A stretch of 16,264 nucleotides of DNA from Elusimicrobia bacterium RIFOXYB2_FULL_49_7. GTDB lineage: Bacteria; Fibrobacterota; OXYB2-FULL-49-7. The translations under genes were made by a program, and so were the position numbers. The notes beneath the pieces were generated by a model. That model worked only from the letters and a program-made list of their open reading frames with translations. It did no database searches and had not been told where the DNA came from. Where the stretch lies: positions 1 to 16,264 of the forward strand of contig MGVN01000022.1 of assembly GCA_001800515.1 (NCBI GenBank). The letters run 5' to 3'. Positions within the stretch are counted from its first letter, which is position 1, and every line of letters starts with the position of its first letter. Shown here one piece after another: positions 1-7,209 of the stretch.

Positions 1-1
1 C

Positions 2-337
2 GAACTGTCGGATCGTTATGTATCCCTTGACGCTACCCATAAACAAGTCCCCCGTCGAATTAATGTGACCTCCAAGAAAGCGGACCTGAAAGTTATCGAT
101 ATCTCCTTTGTCATGGAGAATCCTTCTTCCGGCACGGCCGGATGGCAGGCCGACCTTCCCATAGCCGTTAAATTCCATTGGGCCCCGTCCGATTCCATAA
201 GAACCGACAAACTCCATGTTTATAATCTGGATATCTTTTCACCGGAAGTGGAGAAAACCGTCTCAGGTCAATTCATCATCCGCACCAATCATCCGGAAGA
301 GCCGCAAATGACCCTGCACGGACGGATTCAGCAATAA
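2..337 (+). CDS. C-terminal part of a probable DUF1573-family protein (5' truncated)
   Basis: The reading frame is open from the left edge (codon starting at base 2) to TAA at 335-337, so only the last 111 residues are present and the true start lies outside the window. The visible part looks like an all-beta, immunoglobulin-like fold, and its ending (GQFIIRTNHPEEPQMTLHG) has the pattern common at the C-terminus of DUF1573 domains, where a Gly-rich turn leads into a TN-x-P-x-x-P segment and a final strand. These proteins are usually exported and of unknown function. The internal GTG at 65 would give a shorter frame, but coding continues upstream in frame, so it is not taken as a start. It reads in the same direction as the uptake operon but is separated from it by a probable terminator and 76 bases. 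The family call rests on pattern memory only. Confidence 0.55.
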   Translation, partial: ELSDRYVSLDATHKQVPRRINVTSKKADLKVIDISFVMENPSSGTAGWQADLPIAVKFHWAPSDSIRTDKLHVYNLDIFSPEVEKTVSGQFIIRTNHPEEPQMTLHGRIQQ

Positions 338-360
338 AAATATAATTTGTCCCTTTTTTT
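320..360 (+). terminator. Probable Rho-independent terminator overlapping the end of the first gene
   Basis: Bases 320-328 (GGACGGATT) can pair with 344-352 (AATTTGTCC) in a 9-bp stem that includes two G-U pairs. The loop is about 15 bases and contains the stop codon of the upstream gene. One C and seven T residues (354-360) follow directly. The stem is only moderately stable, but its position at a gene end and the T-run fit an intrinsic terminator separating the upstream gene from the receptor operon. Confidence 0.5.
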
Positions 361-413
361 CGGTAGCGGTCGTAATATTATATTATTAACTCATCCTACT
401 GTAAGGGGACAAT
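338..413 (+). promoter_or_regulatory. Leader/promoter region of the TonB-dependent uptake operon
   Basis: This 76-base gap must carry the operon promoter if the preceding terminator is real. It has a very AT-rich core at 372-390, including the 8-base palindrome TAATATTA (373-380), and a good Shine-Dalgarno sequence (AAGGGG, about 403-408) placed for the ATG at 414. TTGTCC (347-352) could act as a weak -35, but no well-spaced -10 stands out. TATAAT at 341-346 is a perfect -10 hexamer without a convincing -35, and it lies inside the terminator stem. The AT-rich core could be a Fur-like operator, but I count only about 9 of 19 matches to the classical Fur box, so that is speculative. Confidence 0.35.
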
Positions 414-2642
414 ATGTTGCTAAAGAACCTGTTTCCAATCATTTCAATAGTCTGTGCAACCTGGCTGTTTAGCCAAACAGATTCTATTCAACCTGTTGCA
501 AACGAACCCAAACCTGAAATAATCCCTCTCCAAAAACTGGAAGTTAAAGGAAAACAAGTAGAAAAGGAAGGTTCAGCAAAATCGGGTTATCGACACAAAT
601 CCGCACAAGTAGGTCCCCTTGGAAACATCCCGCTCAAAGAGATTCCCTATTCCATTAATGTCACTTCCGGAGAACTGATTGAAAATCGAGCGGCTCATAC
701 CCCTCAAGAAGCGCTGAAAACCAATCCGACGGTTGCCAACCTGATGCAATCCAACCAATACAGTGGCATGTCTCGGGTCATGATTCGGGGATTCAATGCT
801 TCGGATCAAAGTGAATTACGCGATGGCTTAAGCGATCGCAGCTTCTGCTACGCTCCCATGGAACAGGTGGAGCGCATTGAAGTCATGAACGGCATGTCCG
901 GCTTTCTGTATGGTTTTTCCTCCCTTGGCGGAACGGTTAATTATATCAGCAAACAACCGGTAGACCAACGCCTTGCGAACTTTTCCATTGGCCAATATAA
1001 CAATGGTCTCAATTTCGTGCAGGCCGATCTGGGTGGTCCTTTATCAAAGGATTCAGCCAAGGCCCTCACCTATCGCGCACTTGCTTTTAGAGAGGATGGC
1101 AATACTTTCATTGATGATGGAAAACAACAGCGAACTCTGTTATACGGCGCCATGAATTATCGATTATCCGATAAAACAACCCTTCAGACCAATATCTGGC
1201 GACAAAATCATTATGTCACAGGTTTAACTACCTTGTTTGCCGTTGATCCCCTAGAAAACATTCCGATTCCGGATGCATTCGATCCCTCTGTTCAATATGG
1301 TCAATCGTGGACGTATAATAAATCCGAGAAAACGGTATTAGGCCTTGCTATGAATTCAGAAATATCGCCCGCACTTACAGTTCGGGCAGCCTACCGGTAT
1401 GGTGACATGTGGCGACAGTATAAATATATCGCAGCCAAACTCATCGACAGCAAAGGCACTTACCGGGAACAATTGATTGAAAGTCCGAGACAAGGTGAAT
1501 TCACCCATTCTGCTTATGCCTTGGCAGACACAAAATTTAAAACAGCCTTCTTACATCATTCAGTCACCTTCGGCTATCAAGGGTCTGCATTTTATTACAG
1601 CCGAGGCGATGACAAAAAGACATGGGTCGCAGAGACAAGTCATGTTGACAATCCAATGCATTTCAATGACACCGCCCTTGGAATTCTTGGCACCAATACC
1701 TGGCAATCCCAAAACCAGGACAATATTCTCATCGGAGATCGTATTGATTTGAAAGGTTTTTTCTCTATTTTTGCGGGCGTCAATTATGCTGAAATACGGC
1801 AAAAAGCGCGCTCCACAGCCACCTCTGCTGCCATCAGCACCAGTAATTTTATTCAAGGCAAGTTTTCCCCAAGCCTTGCCTTGACCTACAAACCGGCCTC
1901 CTTCGTTTCCACCTATGTCTCTTATATGCAGGGGTTGGAAGCCGGAGGAATTGCGCCTGTTACCGCCTTAAACAAAAATGAAATATTAAAACCTTTTGCC
2001 AGCGAACAATATGAGTTTGGAGGAAAAGCAACTCTTCTTGGCCTGGACATAAATGTAGCCCTGTTTAGACTCACAAAAACAAACCAGTATTTGGATTTAC
2101 GAGACAATATTTATAAACAGGACGGCAAACAACAGCACCAAGGAATAGAAATCACGGTCTCAGGAAAATTAACAAACAATCTCACCCTTATCGGAGGCGG
2201 AACCATTTTAGATGCTGAAATATTGAAAGCAAACAATGACATTTCTAAAACATTGGAAGGAAAAATCCCTGAAAATATTCCCGCAAGTCAAGCAAGCGCC
2301 AATCTGGAATATGCCCTACCCTGGATACCTTTTTTGACTCTCCACGCCGGGATCCATTTTACGGGAGAACGGCAGGCCCTTCTCTATGACACCACTTCAA
2401 CAGACACCAGTTCCAATCCTTCCAAAGTTATTGGATATGTCAACTTTCCTATTGCCTCCTACATAACAGTCAATACCGGACTCCGTTTTGAACCCATGAT
2501 TGCGGGCGTGAAAACAACTTTTAGTCTAACCGTTTCCAATCTGGCTAACGAACATTATTGGTCTTATTATCGTTCAGCCAGCGAAGGCCTTTGCTTAGGG
2601 CTGCCGCGAATCATCTCCTTGTCCGCAAAAGTAGGCATTTAA
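414..2642 (+). CDS. TonB-dependent siderophore-type outer-membrane receptor
   Basis: Outer-membrane gated barrel that takes up a large chelate (ferric siderophore, heme or another metallophore) using TonB energy. The 742-residue length is normal for the family. A Sec signal peptide covers about residues 1-20. A TonB-box-like stretch (LQKLEVKGK, about 39-47) precedes the plug domain (about 60-182), which carries the RGF motif near 125 and the classic siderophore-receptor run ERIEVMNG...LYGFSSLGGTVNYISK. The rest alternates as expected for a 22-strand barrel and ends in a strand finishing in Ile, where Phe is usual. AAGGGG in front of ATG 414 supports the start. It is first in a nine-gene uptake operon. 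The gene is clearly AT-richer than its neighbours (23 G/C of 60 at 2041-2100, against 39 of 60 at 3301-3360 in the next gene), which suggests separate ancestry. The substrate cannot be read from sequence. Confidence 0.93.
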   Translation: MLLKNLFPIISIVCATWLFSQTDSIQPVANEPKPEIIPLQKLEVKGKQVEKEGSAKSGYRHKSAQVGPLGNIPLKEIPYSINVTSGELIENRAAHTPQEALKTNPTVANLMQSNQYSGMSRVMIRGFNASDQSELRDGLSDRSFCYAPMEQVERIEVMNGMSGFLYGFSSLGGTVNYISKQPVDQRLANFSIGQYNNGLNFVQADLGGPLSKDSAKALTYRALAFREDGNTFIDDGKQQRTLLYGAMNYRLSDKTTLQTNIWRQNHYVTGLTTLFAVDPLENIPIPDAFDPSVQYGQSWTYNKSEKTVLGLAMNSEISPALTVRAAYRYGDMWRQYKYIAAKLIDSKGTYREQLIESPRQGEFTHSAYALADTKFKTAFLHHSVTFGYQGSAFYYSRGDDKKTWVAETSHVDNPMHFNDTALGILGTNTWQSQNQDNILIGDRIDLKGFFSIFAGVNYAEIRQKARSTATSAAISTSNFIQGKFSPSLALTYKPASFVSTYVSYMQGLEAGGIAPVTALNKNEILKPFASEQYEFGGKATLLGLDINVALFRLTKTNQYLDLRDNIYKQDGKQQHQGIEITVSGKLTNNLTLIGGGTILDAEILKANNDISKTLEGKIPENIPASQASANLEYALPWIPFLTLHAGIHFTGERQALLYDTTSTDTSSNPSKVIGYVNFPIASYITVNTGLRFEPMIAGVKTTFSLTVSNLANEHYWSYYRSASEGLCLGLPRIISLSAKVGI

Positions 2643-2681
2643 TCAGAGGCAACCGGATGTAAAAAGTATTATTTTTCTTTT

Positions 2682-3707
2682 ATGAAACAACTCCTGCCCG
2701 CCCATCGGCTTACCCTCCTTCTCATGGCAGCAGGAGCCCTTCTTATCGGCCTCTTCTCTCTTTCCCTGGGCCGATACCCCATTCCGTTGAAAGAACTCTT
2801 CGTCATCCTGGGACACAAACTCACCCTCCTGCCTAATATCGCACCCGTTCAGGCGGAGATCGTCCTCTTTCAGGTCCGCTTCCCGCGCATCGCAGCAGCG
2901 CTTCTGATCGGCGGAGCCCTTTCACTGGCCGGCACCACCTACCAAGGTCTCTTTAAAAATCCCATGATTTCTCCGGACATTCTGGGTGCCGCCGCCGGTG
3001 CGGGGTTTGGGGCAGCTCTCGCCATCCTTTTTTCCTGGAACATGGCCGGAATTCAAGTCTCGGCCTTCACCTTCGGCCTCCTGGCCGTGATGATTACCTA
3101 TTTTATCAGCGCAGCCATCAACAAAGGGACTCATACCATCCTGATACTGGTTTTAACAGGCGTCCTGGTCTCCACGCTCTTTACCTCCCTGATTTCCATC
3201 ATCAAATTCACGGCAGACCCGTTCAACAAACTGCCGGCCATCACCTTCTGGCTCATGGGCGGATTGGCCAATATCAGCATGCATGATCTCCGGCTCCTCT
3301 CCATCCCCCTCATTCTGGGCGCCGTGCCGCTGCTGCTGCTCCGGTGGAAACTCAATGTCCTCTGTTTTGGGGAAGAGGAGGCGCGCGCGCTGGGGTTGAA
3401 TGTCAAACGAATCCGGCCATTGATCATCCTGTGCGCCACCCTTTTGACCGCGGCATCCGTGGCCGTCAGCGGCATGATCGGCTTTGTGGGACTTGTTATC
3501 CCTCACATGGCCCGTCTGCTCATCGGCCCCAACCACCGCACCCTCTTGCCGGCCTCTTTTTTTCTGGGCGGTGCCTTTTTAGTCATCGTAGACGATGCGG
3601 CCCGCTGCATCTTTCCGGTTGAAATCCCGCTCGGTATCCTGACCTCCCTTGTGGGCGCCCCCTTTTTCCTTTTCCTTCTGATGAAAGGACGAAAAAGCTG
3701 GCTATGA
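2682..3707 (+). CDS. FecCD/BtuC-type ABC transporter permease
   Basis: Inner-membrane permease of a type II ABC importer for iron chelates, heme or cobalamin; it would work as a homodimer with the ATPase encoded next. The 341-residue protein is strongly hydrophobic, with roughly ten membrane segments. Family motifs are present: NPMISPDILGAAAGAG after the second or third helix, FWLMGG in the middle, the cytoplasmic coupling stretch EEEARALGLNVKRI, and GMIGFVGLVIPHMARLLIG followed by a LP-x(n)-GG segment near the C-terminus. ATG 2682 is chosen because it gives a short basic N-terminus before the first helix; there is no clear Shine-Dalgarno in the 39-base gap behind the receptor, so the start is less certain. 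M15 (2724) is a possible later start. Its stop overlaps the ATPase start by four bases (ATGA), implying translational coupling. Confidence 0.93.
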   Translation: MKQLLPAHRLTLLLMAAGALLIGLFSLSLGRYPIPLKELFVILGHKLTLLPNIAPVQAEIVLFQVRFPRIAAALLIGGALSLAGTTYQGLFKNPMISPDILGAAAGAGFGAALAILFSWNMAGIQVSAFTFGLLAVMITYFISAAINKGTHTILILVLTGVLVSTLFTSLISIIKFTADPFNKLPAITFWLMGGLANISMHDLRLLSIPLILGAVPLLLLRWKLNVLCFGEEEARALGLNVKRIRPLIILCATLLTAASVAVSGMIGFVGLVIPHMARLLIGPNHRTLLPASFFLGGAFLVIVDDAARCIFPVEIPLGILTSLVGAPFFLFLLMKGRKSWL

Positions 3708-4507
3708 AACTGGAGATCAACAATCTGGTTTGCGGCTACGGCAGGGAACCGGTGGTCAAGGACCTTTCCCTCTCTTTGGATTCCGGAGAGATTGTATGTC
3801 TCTTAGGCCCCAACGGAGTGGGAAAAACTACACTATTTAAAGCCATCCTCGGGCTGCTGCCCCGGACTTCCGGGTCCATCACACTTGACGGACGGGATAT
3901 TCGTCATTTTAAGGAACAGCGATTGGCCCGGGAAATCGCCTATGTGCCCCAAGCACATACCCCGCCCTTTCCCTTTTCAGTAATGGATGTGGTACTCCTT
4001 GGCCGCACCGCCCATCTCGGCCCTTTTGCCTCTCCTTCCCCCTTAGATTATGCCTTGGCCGAAGAGGCCCTTTCCTCGCTGCACATTTTCTTTCTGAAAG
4101 ATCGCATCTATACTGAGATCAGCGGCGGGGAAAGACAGATGGTTCTCGTGGCCAGAGCTCTGGCCCAACAGTCCCGGATTCTGGTATTGGATGAACCCAC
4201 CTCGCACCTGGATTTCGGGAACCAGGTACGGGTGCTTCAACAAATCAATCGGCTCGTCAAAAAGGGTTTATCGGTCATCATGACCACTCACTTTCCCAAT
4301 CACGCCTTTCTCTGCGCCACCCAAGTGGTGCTGATGCAGCACCACAACCGTTTTCAATCCGGTACTCCGAATAAGATTATCACGGAAGCGAATCTCCTTT
4401 CCGCTTATGGCGTTGAAGTCAAAATCGTGGATACGAAAACCCATGAGGGTGATATCATTAAATCGTGCGTCCCCTTAATAGCCCATTCCAACGTAGAGGC
4501 GCCGTGA
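3704..4507 (+). CDS. FecE/BtuD-type ABC transporter ATP-binding protein
   Basis: ATPase that powers the preceding permease. All ABC motifs are intact: Walker A GPNGVGKT (residues 35-42), Q-loop Gln83 (YVPQ), signature SGGER (140-144), Walker B ILVLDEP (159-165), D-loop SHLD (167-170) and switch His196 (TTHFPNH). At 267 residues it has the usual length for FecE-type proteins with a short C-terminal extension. It starts within the ATGA overlap with the permease gene, and its own TGA (4505-4507) lies within the likely GTG start of the binding-protein gene, so permease, ATPase and binding protein form a tightly coupled set. The motifs show the ATPase role with near certainty; the ligand (Fe-siderophore, heme, B12) is not determined. 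Confidence 0.95.
   Translation: MKLEINNLVCGYGREPVVKDLSLSLDSGEIVCLLGPNGVGKTTLFKAILGLLPRTSGSITLDGRDIRHFKEQRLAREIAYVPQAHTPPFPFSVMDVVLLGRTAHLGPFASPSPLDYALAEEALSSLHIFFLKDRIYTEISGGERQMVLVARALAQQSRILVLDEPTSHLDFGNQVRVLQQINRLVKKGLSVIMTTHFPNHAFLCATQVVLMQHHNRFQSGTPNKIITEANLLSAYGVEVKIVDTKTHEGDIIKSCVPLIAHSNVEAP
4495..4499 (+). promoter_or_regulatory. Shine-Dalgarno deciding the GTG start of the binding-protein gene
   Basis: AGAGG lies four bases before GTG 4504. The alternative in-frame GTG at 4465 has no comparable site at normal spacing (the nearest, GAGGG at 4445-4449, is 15 bases away). The 4504 choice gives the GTGA four-base overlap typical of coupled genes and a short lipoprotein signal. Confidence 0.6.
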
Positions 4508-5592
4508 AATTCCTCTTTTGTCTATTGTTACCCCTAACGCTCTTTTGGGGATGTTCTTCAAGCCCACAGGAAAGCGCACAAAAGAAAGGCAATCATCGCA
4601 CCTTGTCTGACATGGCGGGTCGGACCGTCCCCCTTTCCCATGAAGTGAACCGAATTTCCTGCGTCGATGTGCTTGCCTTTCAATCTTTGCTTCTGCTTGG
4701 CGCAGCAGATAAGATTGCAGAAATGCGGCTCACCTATGCACCCTGGATGTATCAAGTGGCACCGTTCTTGAAAACCGTCCCAAAAGTCACGGGTATTCAT
4801 ATTGAAGAGATGTTGAATCGCGGCATTGATCTGGTTTTCACCTATAACAACCCGGATGAATTAAAGAAACTGGCGGAAGTGGGGATCCCGGCTATTGTGG
4901 CCCAACCCGTGCCACCCACCTGGAAGAATGAGACCGTTCAGGAATTCATCGCCTCCCAGAAGGAGATGATAAGACTGTATGCGCGTGTCCTGGGCACGGA
5001 TACGGCCGAAACGCGCGCAGCAACTTGGTGCGCCTATTATGATGCCAAAATCAAACGGGTTACGGATCAGACGAAAAACATCATTCCAAACCATCAAAAA
5101 CGTGTTTTCATGGTGCGTGGCCCTGACGTCTTAAGCACCCACGGTCGAACCGGGTACATGACCTGGTATGGAGAACTTGCCGGCGCGGATATGATTGTCA
5201 ACAGGGCACAAAACCGGGAGGCCAAGACCCAGATCTCAATGGAAGAGATCCTTGCCTTTGACCCGGAATTCATTTTCATCGGCAGACAATATTCCCTGGA
5301 TGTGGTCTATCAAGATAGCCGACTTCAAAACACCACGGCTGTTAAAAAGAAACAGGTCTATGCCCGGCCGGACGGCCTATTCTATTGGGACGGCGGCACA
5401 GAAGCCATGCTCTCCATGCTCTTTATGGCCAAAACCCTATATCCGGATCGTTTTCCGGATTTGAATCTTGTTGTTGAATTGCAGGCGTATTATCGGACAT
5501 TCTACCATTACGTATTGACAGAAGACGAGGCATCAAAAATTCTTTCCGGCCAATCACCGGACGGCAGCCGAGATAATCCGTATAATAACTGA
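4504..5592 (+). CDS. Fe/B12-type periplasmic substrate-binding lipoprotein
   Basis: Captures the chelate in the periplasm and delivers it to the permease. From GTG 4504 the product is 362 residues. It begins with a short hydrophobic signal ending in a lipobox-like LFWGC, so Cys17 is probably lipidated; Phe and Trp at -3 and -2 are unusual for a lipobox. A class III binding-protein fold follows: an N-terminal lobe with DMAGRTVPL and a loop ending in IEEMLNRGIDLVFTY, a long linking helix (about the middle of the protein, IASQKEMIRLYARVLG), and a C-terminal lobe with RVFMVRGPDVL, ISMEEILAFDPEFIFIG and WDGGTEAML...LYPDRFPD. These match the PF01497 (FecB/BtuF) family. An upstream GTG (4465) would add 13 residues and a 43-base overlap, and is less likely. 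Ligand unknown. Confidence 0.88.
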   Translation: MKFLFCLLLPLTLFWGCSSSPQESAQKKGNHRTLSDMAGRTVPLSHEVNRISCVDVLAFQSLLLLGAADKIAEMRLTYAPWMYQVAPFLKTVPKVTGIHIEEMLNRGIDLVFTYNNPDELKKLAEVGIPAIVAQPVPPTWKNETVQEFIASQKEMIRLYARVLGTDTAETRAATWCAYYDAKIKRVTDQTKNIIPNHQKRVFMVRGPDVLSTHGRTGYMTWYGELAGADMIVNRAQNREAKTQISMEEILAFDPEFIFIGRQYSLDVVYQDSRLQNTTAVKKKQVYARPDGLFYWDGGTEAMLSMLFMAKTLYPDRFPDLNLVVELQAYYRTFYHYVLTEDEASKILSGQSPDGSRDNPYNN

Positions 5593-5607
5593 ATCGAGAA
5601 GGGAAGT

Positions 5608-6486
5608 ATGACGCCAAACCGCCAAACCGTTCAACTGGACTGGTTCATCAATTCCCGCTGTGATTATACCTGCAGCCGCTGCTCACCCCATTCCCAGGAG
5701 GAAGGGCTTAGGCCCGATCTCACCCTTGATTCCTGCCTGGAAGCGCTCCGCTCCTTTTCGGAATTCGCCGGCCATTATTCGATGGATGGCATCATCACCT
5801 TTTATCCCAGACAAGCCCCCTTTATCGACCCCTTTGTTACGGTGCTCAAGGAAGCGAACAGATTGAAGCAGCAAGGCCGGTTGAAAAGCCTGCACAGTGC
5901 GAATCGAGGCGATCTGCCCGGCAACAAAATCCGTTTTTTTCGGGAGAATGGAATTGACACCTGCCGTCTGACCATTGACGGCCCCAATGAACAGATACAG
6001 GACCCCATGCGTCGTCCGGGCCATTTCCAGGACACCTTACGGGCATTCCGGGAAGCACGTGACAACCATCTTCATATCGAACCGCTCATCATTGTTGTGC
6101 GCCATAATGCCCCCCATGTCACCGACACGTTGCGCCTGCTCTTGGACGAAGGCTTTGACGACATTTTCATCAAAGTGGCTGTCCAGACCGCAGGGACTTT
6201 GGAGCAAGACAACCCCTGGAACCAGCTCCTGAACGAAACGGAATACCGCTCCCTGCACCTTCAGGTTTCGACCTTTCTGGATTCCCTGCCACCCCAGTTT
6301 GCACCATTTCGGAAAAAGACCCTTTTGCGGCTGACTCAACCCCCGAGTCAGCCGTCCTTTACCCTTAAACCGGATGGCGTGCTCTTTCGTGATCTCAAGC
6401 AACCCAAGCTGGGCTCCTTTCCCGGCATCTCATTCCTCAGACTCGCAGGCATTGAACAGGAGATAAAACATGGAACCCAAAAATGA
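5608..6486 (+). CDS. Small radical SAM protein embedded in the uptake operon
   Basis: A 292-residue protein with a canonical radical SAM cluster motif, C18-x3-C22-x2-C25, close to the N-terminus, which should bind a [4Fe-4S] cluster and cleave SAM to a 5'-deoxyadenosyl radical. The pattern TIDGPNEQIQDPMR (122-135) matches the strand and loop found after the third or fourth beta-alpha unit in many radical SAM peptide-modifying enzymes. The usual GGEP segment is replaced by TFYPRQAP (64-71). The tail (about 251-292, with KPDG at 254-257 and LGSF) resembles the start of a SPASM/Twitch domain, but there is no cysteine after C119, so no auxiliary cluster is expected. GAGAAGGGAAG just before ATG 5608 is a good ribosome site. 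It lies 15 bases after the binding-protein gene and overlaps the hydrolase gene by 17 bases. The substrate is not known; processing of the imported ligand or of a metallophore is inference. Confidence 0.8.
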   Translation: MTPNRQTVQLDWFINSRCDYTCSRCSPHSQEEGLRPDLTLDSCLEALRSFSEFAGHYSMDGIITFYPRQAPFIDPFVTVLKEANRLKQQGRLKSLHSANRGDLPGNKIRFFRENGIDTCRLTIDGPNEQIQDPMRRPGHFQDTLRAFREARDNHLHIEPLIIVVRHNAPHVTDTLRLLLDEGFDDIFIKVAVQTAGTLEQDNPWNQLLNETEYRSLHLQVSTFLDSLPPQFAPFRKKTLLRLTQPPSQPSFTLKPDGVLFRDLKQPKLGSFPGISFLRLAGIEQEIKHGTQK

Positions 6487-7162
6487 ATTAAAAAACCGGA
6501 TCGGCTTTTTTGATTCCGATTGTCTGGAATGGGCGAACGAACAAAGCTTGCGCTCCCGAGTATTACCGGAATTCGGCATTCGTAAAAGGATGCAATCTAA
6601 AATTGACAAGCTGGAGAAACTTTTCAATTTTGCGAAAGAGCATGACATTGTCCAGGTTTTTACCCATTGCTGCAGCGCCCAACCTGTTCAGGCCAGGCAA
6701 CATCCGGAAGTGGTCGTGGTTCCAAGGGATATCGCAGACCAAAGCTGGCAAGCCGCCCTTGCCGGTCGCCGCCTCATTAATATTGAGAAAATCCATAACA
6801 GCCCGCTTAACCATTCCTTCATCTGCCGCCACTTCGATATGTTCCAGCACAATTCAAATGCAATGACCCTATTGAAGAAACTCAACATCCCCACCTGGAT
6901 CCTCTTTGGCCATGGTTTTGACCTTTGTGTGGACAGTGCGGCAAAAGGCATCATCGCCGCCGGTTTTCATGTCCATTTTCTGACCGATGTCACCGCCCCA
7001 AGCGCCTCCGGATATGGTCCCTATGGCACTCCGGAAAGCGGAAAGGCTATTTTAGATTATCTTGTCAAGATTGGCATGACCACCGGCACATGGGATGCGT
7101 TTTTACAAAATCCCGAACAGCCGGTCGCTTCGACAAGTTCAGCGGCCGTCAGTTTTCATTAG
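6470..7162 (+). CDS. Isochorismatase-fold cysteine hydrolase family protein
   Basis: A 230-residue protein of the isochorismatase-like (cysteine hydrolase) superfamily, which includes isochorismatases, nicotinamidases and N-carbamoylsarcosine amidases. The diagnostic segment is IPTWILFGHGFDLCVDSAAKG, with the likely nucleophile Cys153, followed by the typical GFHVHFLTDVTAP strand. Asp15 (FFDSD) and Lys107 (NIEKIHN) sit where the catalytic Asp and Lys are expected, so the triad looks complete, although the surroundings differ from well-known subgroups. AGGAGA precedes ATG 6470, and the gene overlaps the radical SAM gene by 17 bases. The core seems to end around residue 216; the remaining residues are encoded by a REP-like repeat and are rich in Ser and Ala. 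The superfamily is confident but the substrate is not: there are no enterobactin-type genes nearby, so this should not be called EntB. Confidence 0.78.
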   Translation: MEPKNELKNRIGFFDSDCLEWANEQSLRSRVLPEFGIRKRMQSKIDKLEKLFNFAKEHDIVQVFTHCCSAQPVQARQHPEVVVVPRDIADQSWQAALAGRRLINIEKIHNSPLNHSFICRHFDMFQHNSNAMTLLKKLNIPTWILFGHGFDLCVDSAAKGIIAAGFHVHFLTDVTAPSASGYGPYGTPESGKAILDYLVKIGMTTGTWDAFLQNPEQPVASTSSAAVSFH

Positions 7163-7192
7163 CCGGGCACTGCGCCTGTCGAAGCGCCCGGC
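7120..7192. repeat. REP-like inverted repeat, copy A
   Basis: Left arm 7120-7135 (GCCGGTCGCTTCGACA) and right arm 7177-7192 (TGTCGAAGCGCCCGGC) pair over 16 positions with one mismatch. Further imperfect pairing continues inward. The 17-base stretch CTTCGACAAGTTCAGCG (7128-7144) recurs exactly at 14523-14539 in copy B, in the same orientation on the plus strand, and both copies have GGGCAC before the right arm. From CTTCGA to TCGAAG the copies measure 57 and 58 bases. The element overlaps the last codons and stop of the hydrolase gene and ends just ahead of the exbB ribosome site, so in RNA it would form a hairpin between these two genes. Confidence 0.85.
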
Positions 7193-7209
7193 AACATCAG
7201 GAGACAAAC

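Noticed and set aside
372..390. Fur box in front of the receptor gene
   Set aside because: The stretch is AT-rich and partly palindromic, but only about half of the 19 positions match the classical Fur consensus; kept only as a possibility in the leader entry.
6470..7162. Naming the hydrolase entB or isochorismatase
   Set aside because: No aryl-carrier domain and no enterobactin-type synthesis genes are in view; only the superfamily is supported.
6925..7209. Long N-terminal extension of ExbB reading back to 6925
   Set aside because: The upstream part is an out-of-frame reading of the hydrolase gene and the repeat, rich in Cys, Arg and His without family pattern; ATG 7210 has a well-placed AGGAG.
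5593..7209. RiPP precursor peptide for the radical SAM enzyme
   Set aside because: The gaps around the radical SAM and hydrolase genes are too short (15 bases upstream, overlap downstream, 47 bases before exbB) for a precursor gene; none was seen elsewhere in the operon.
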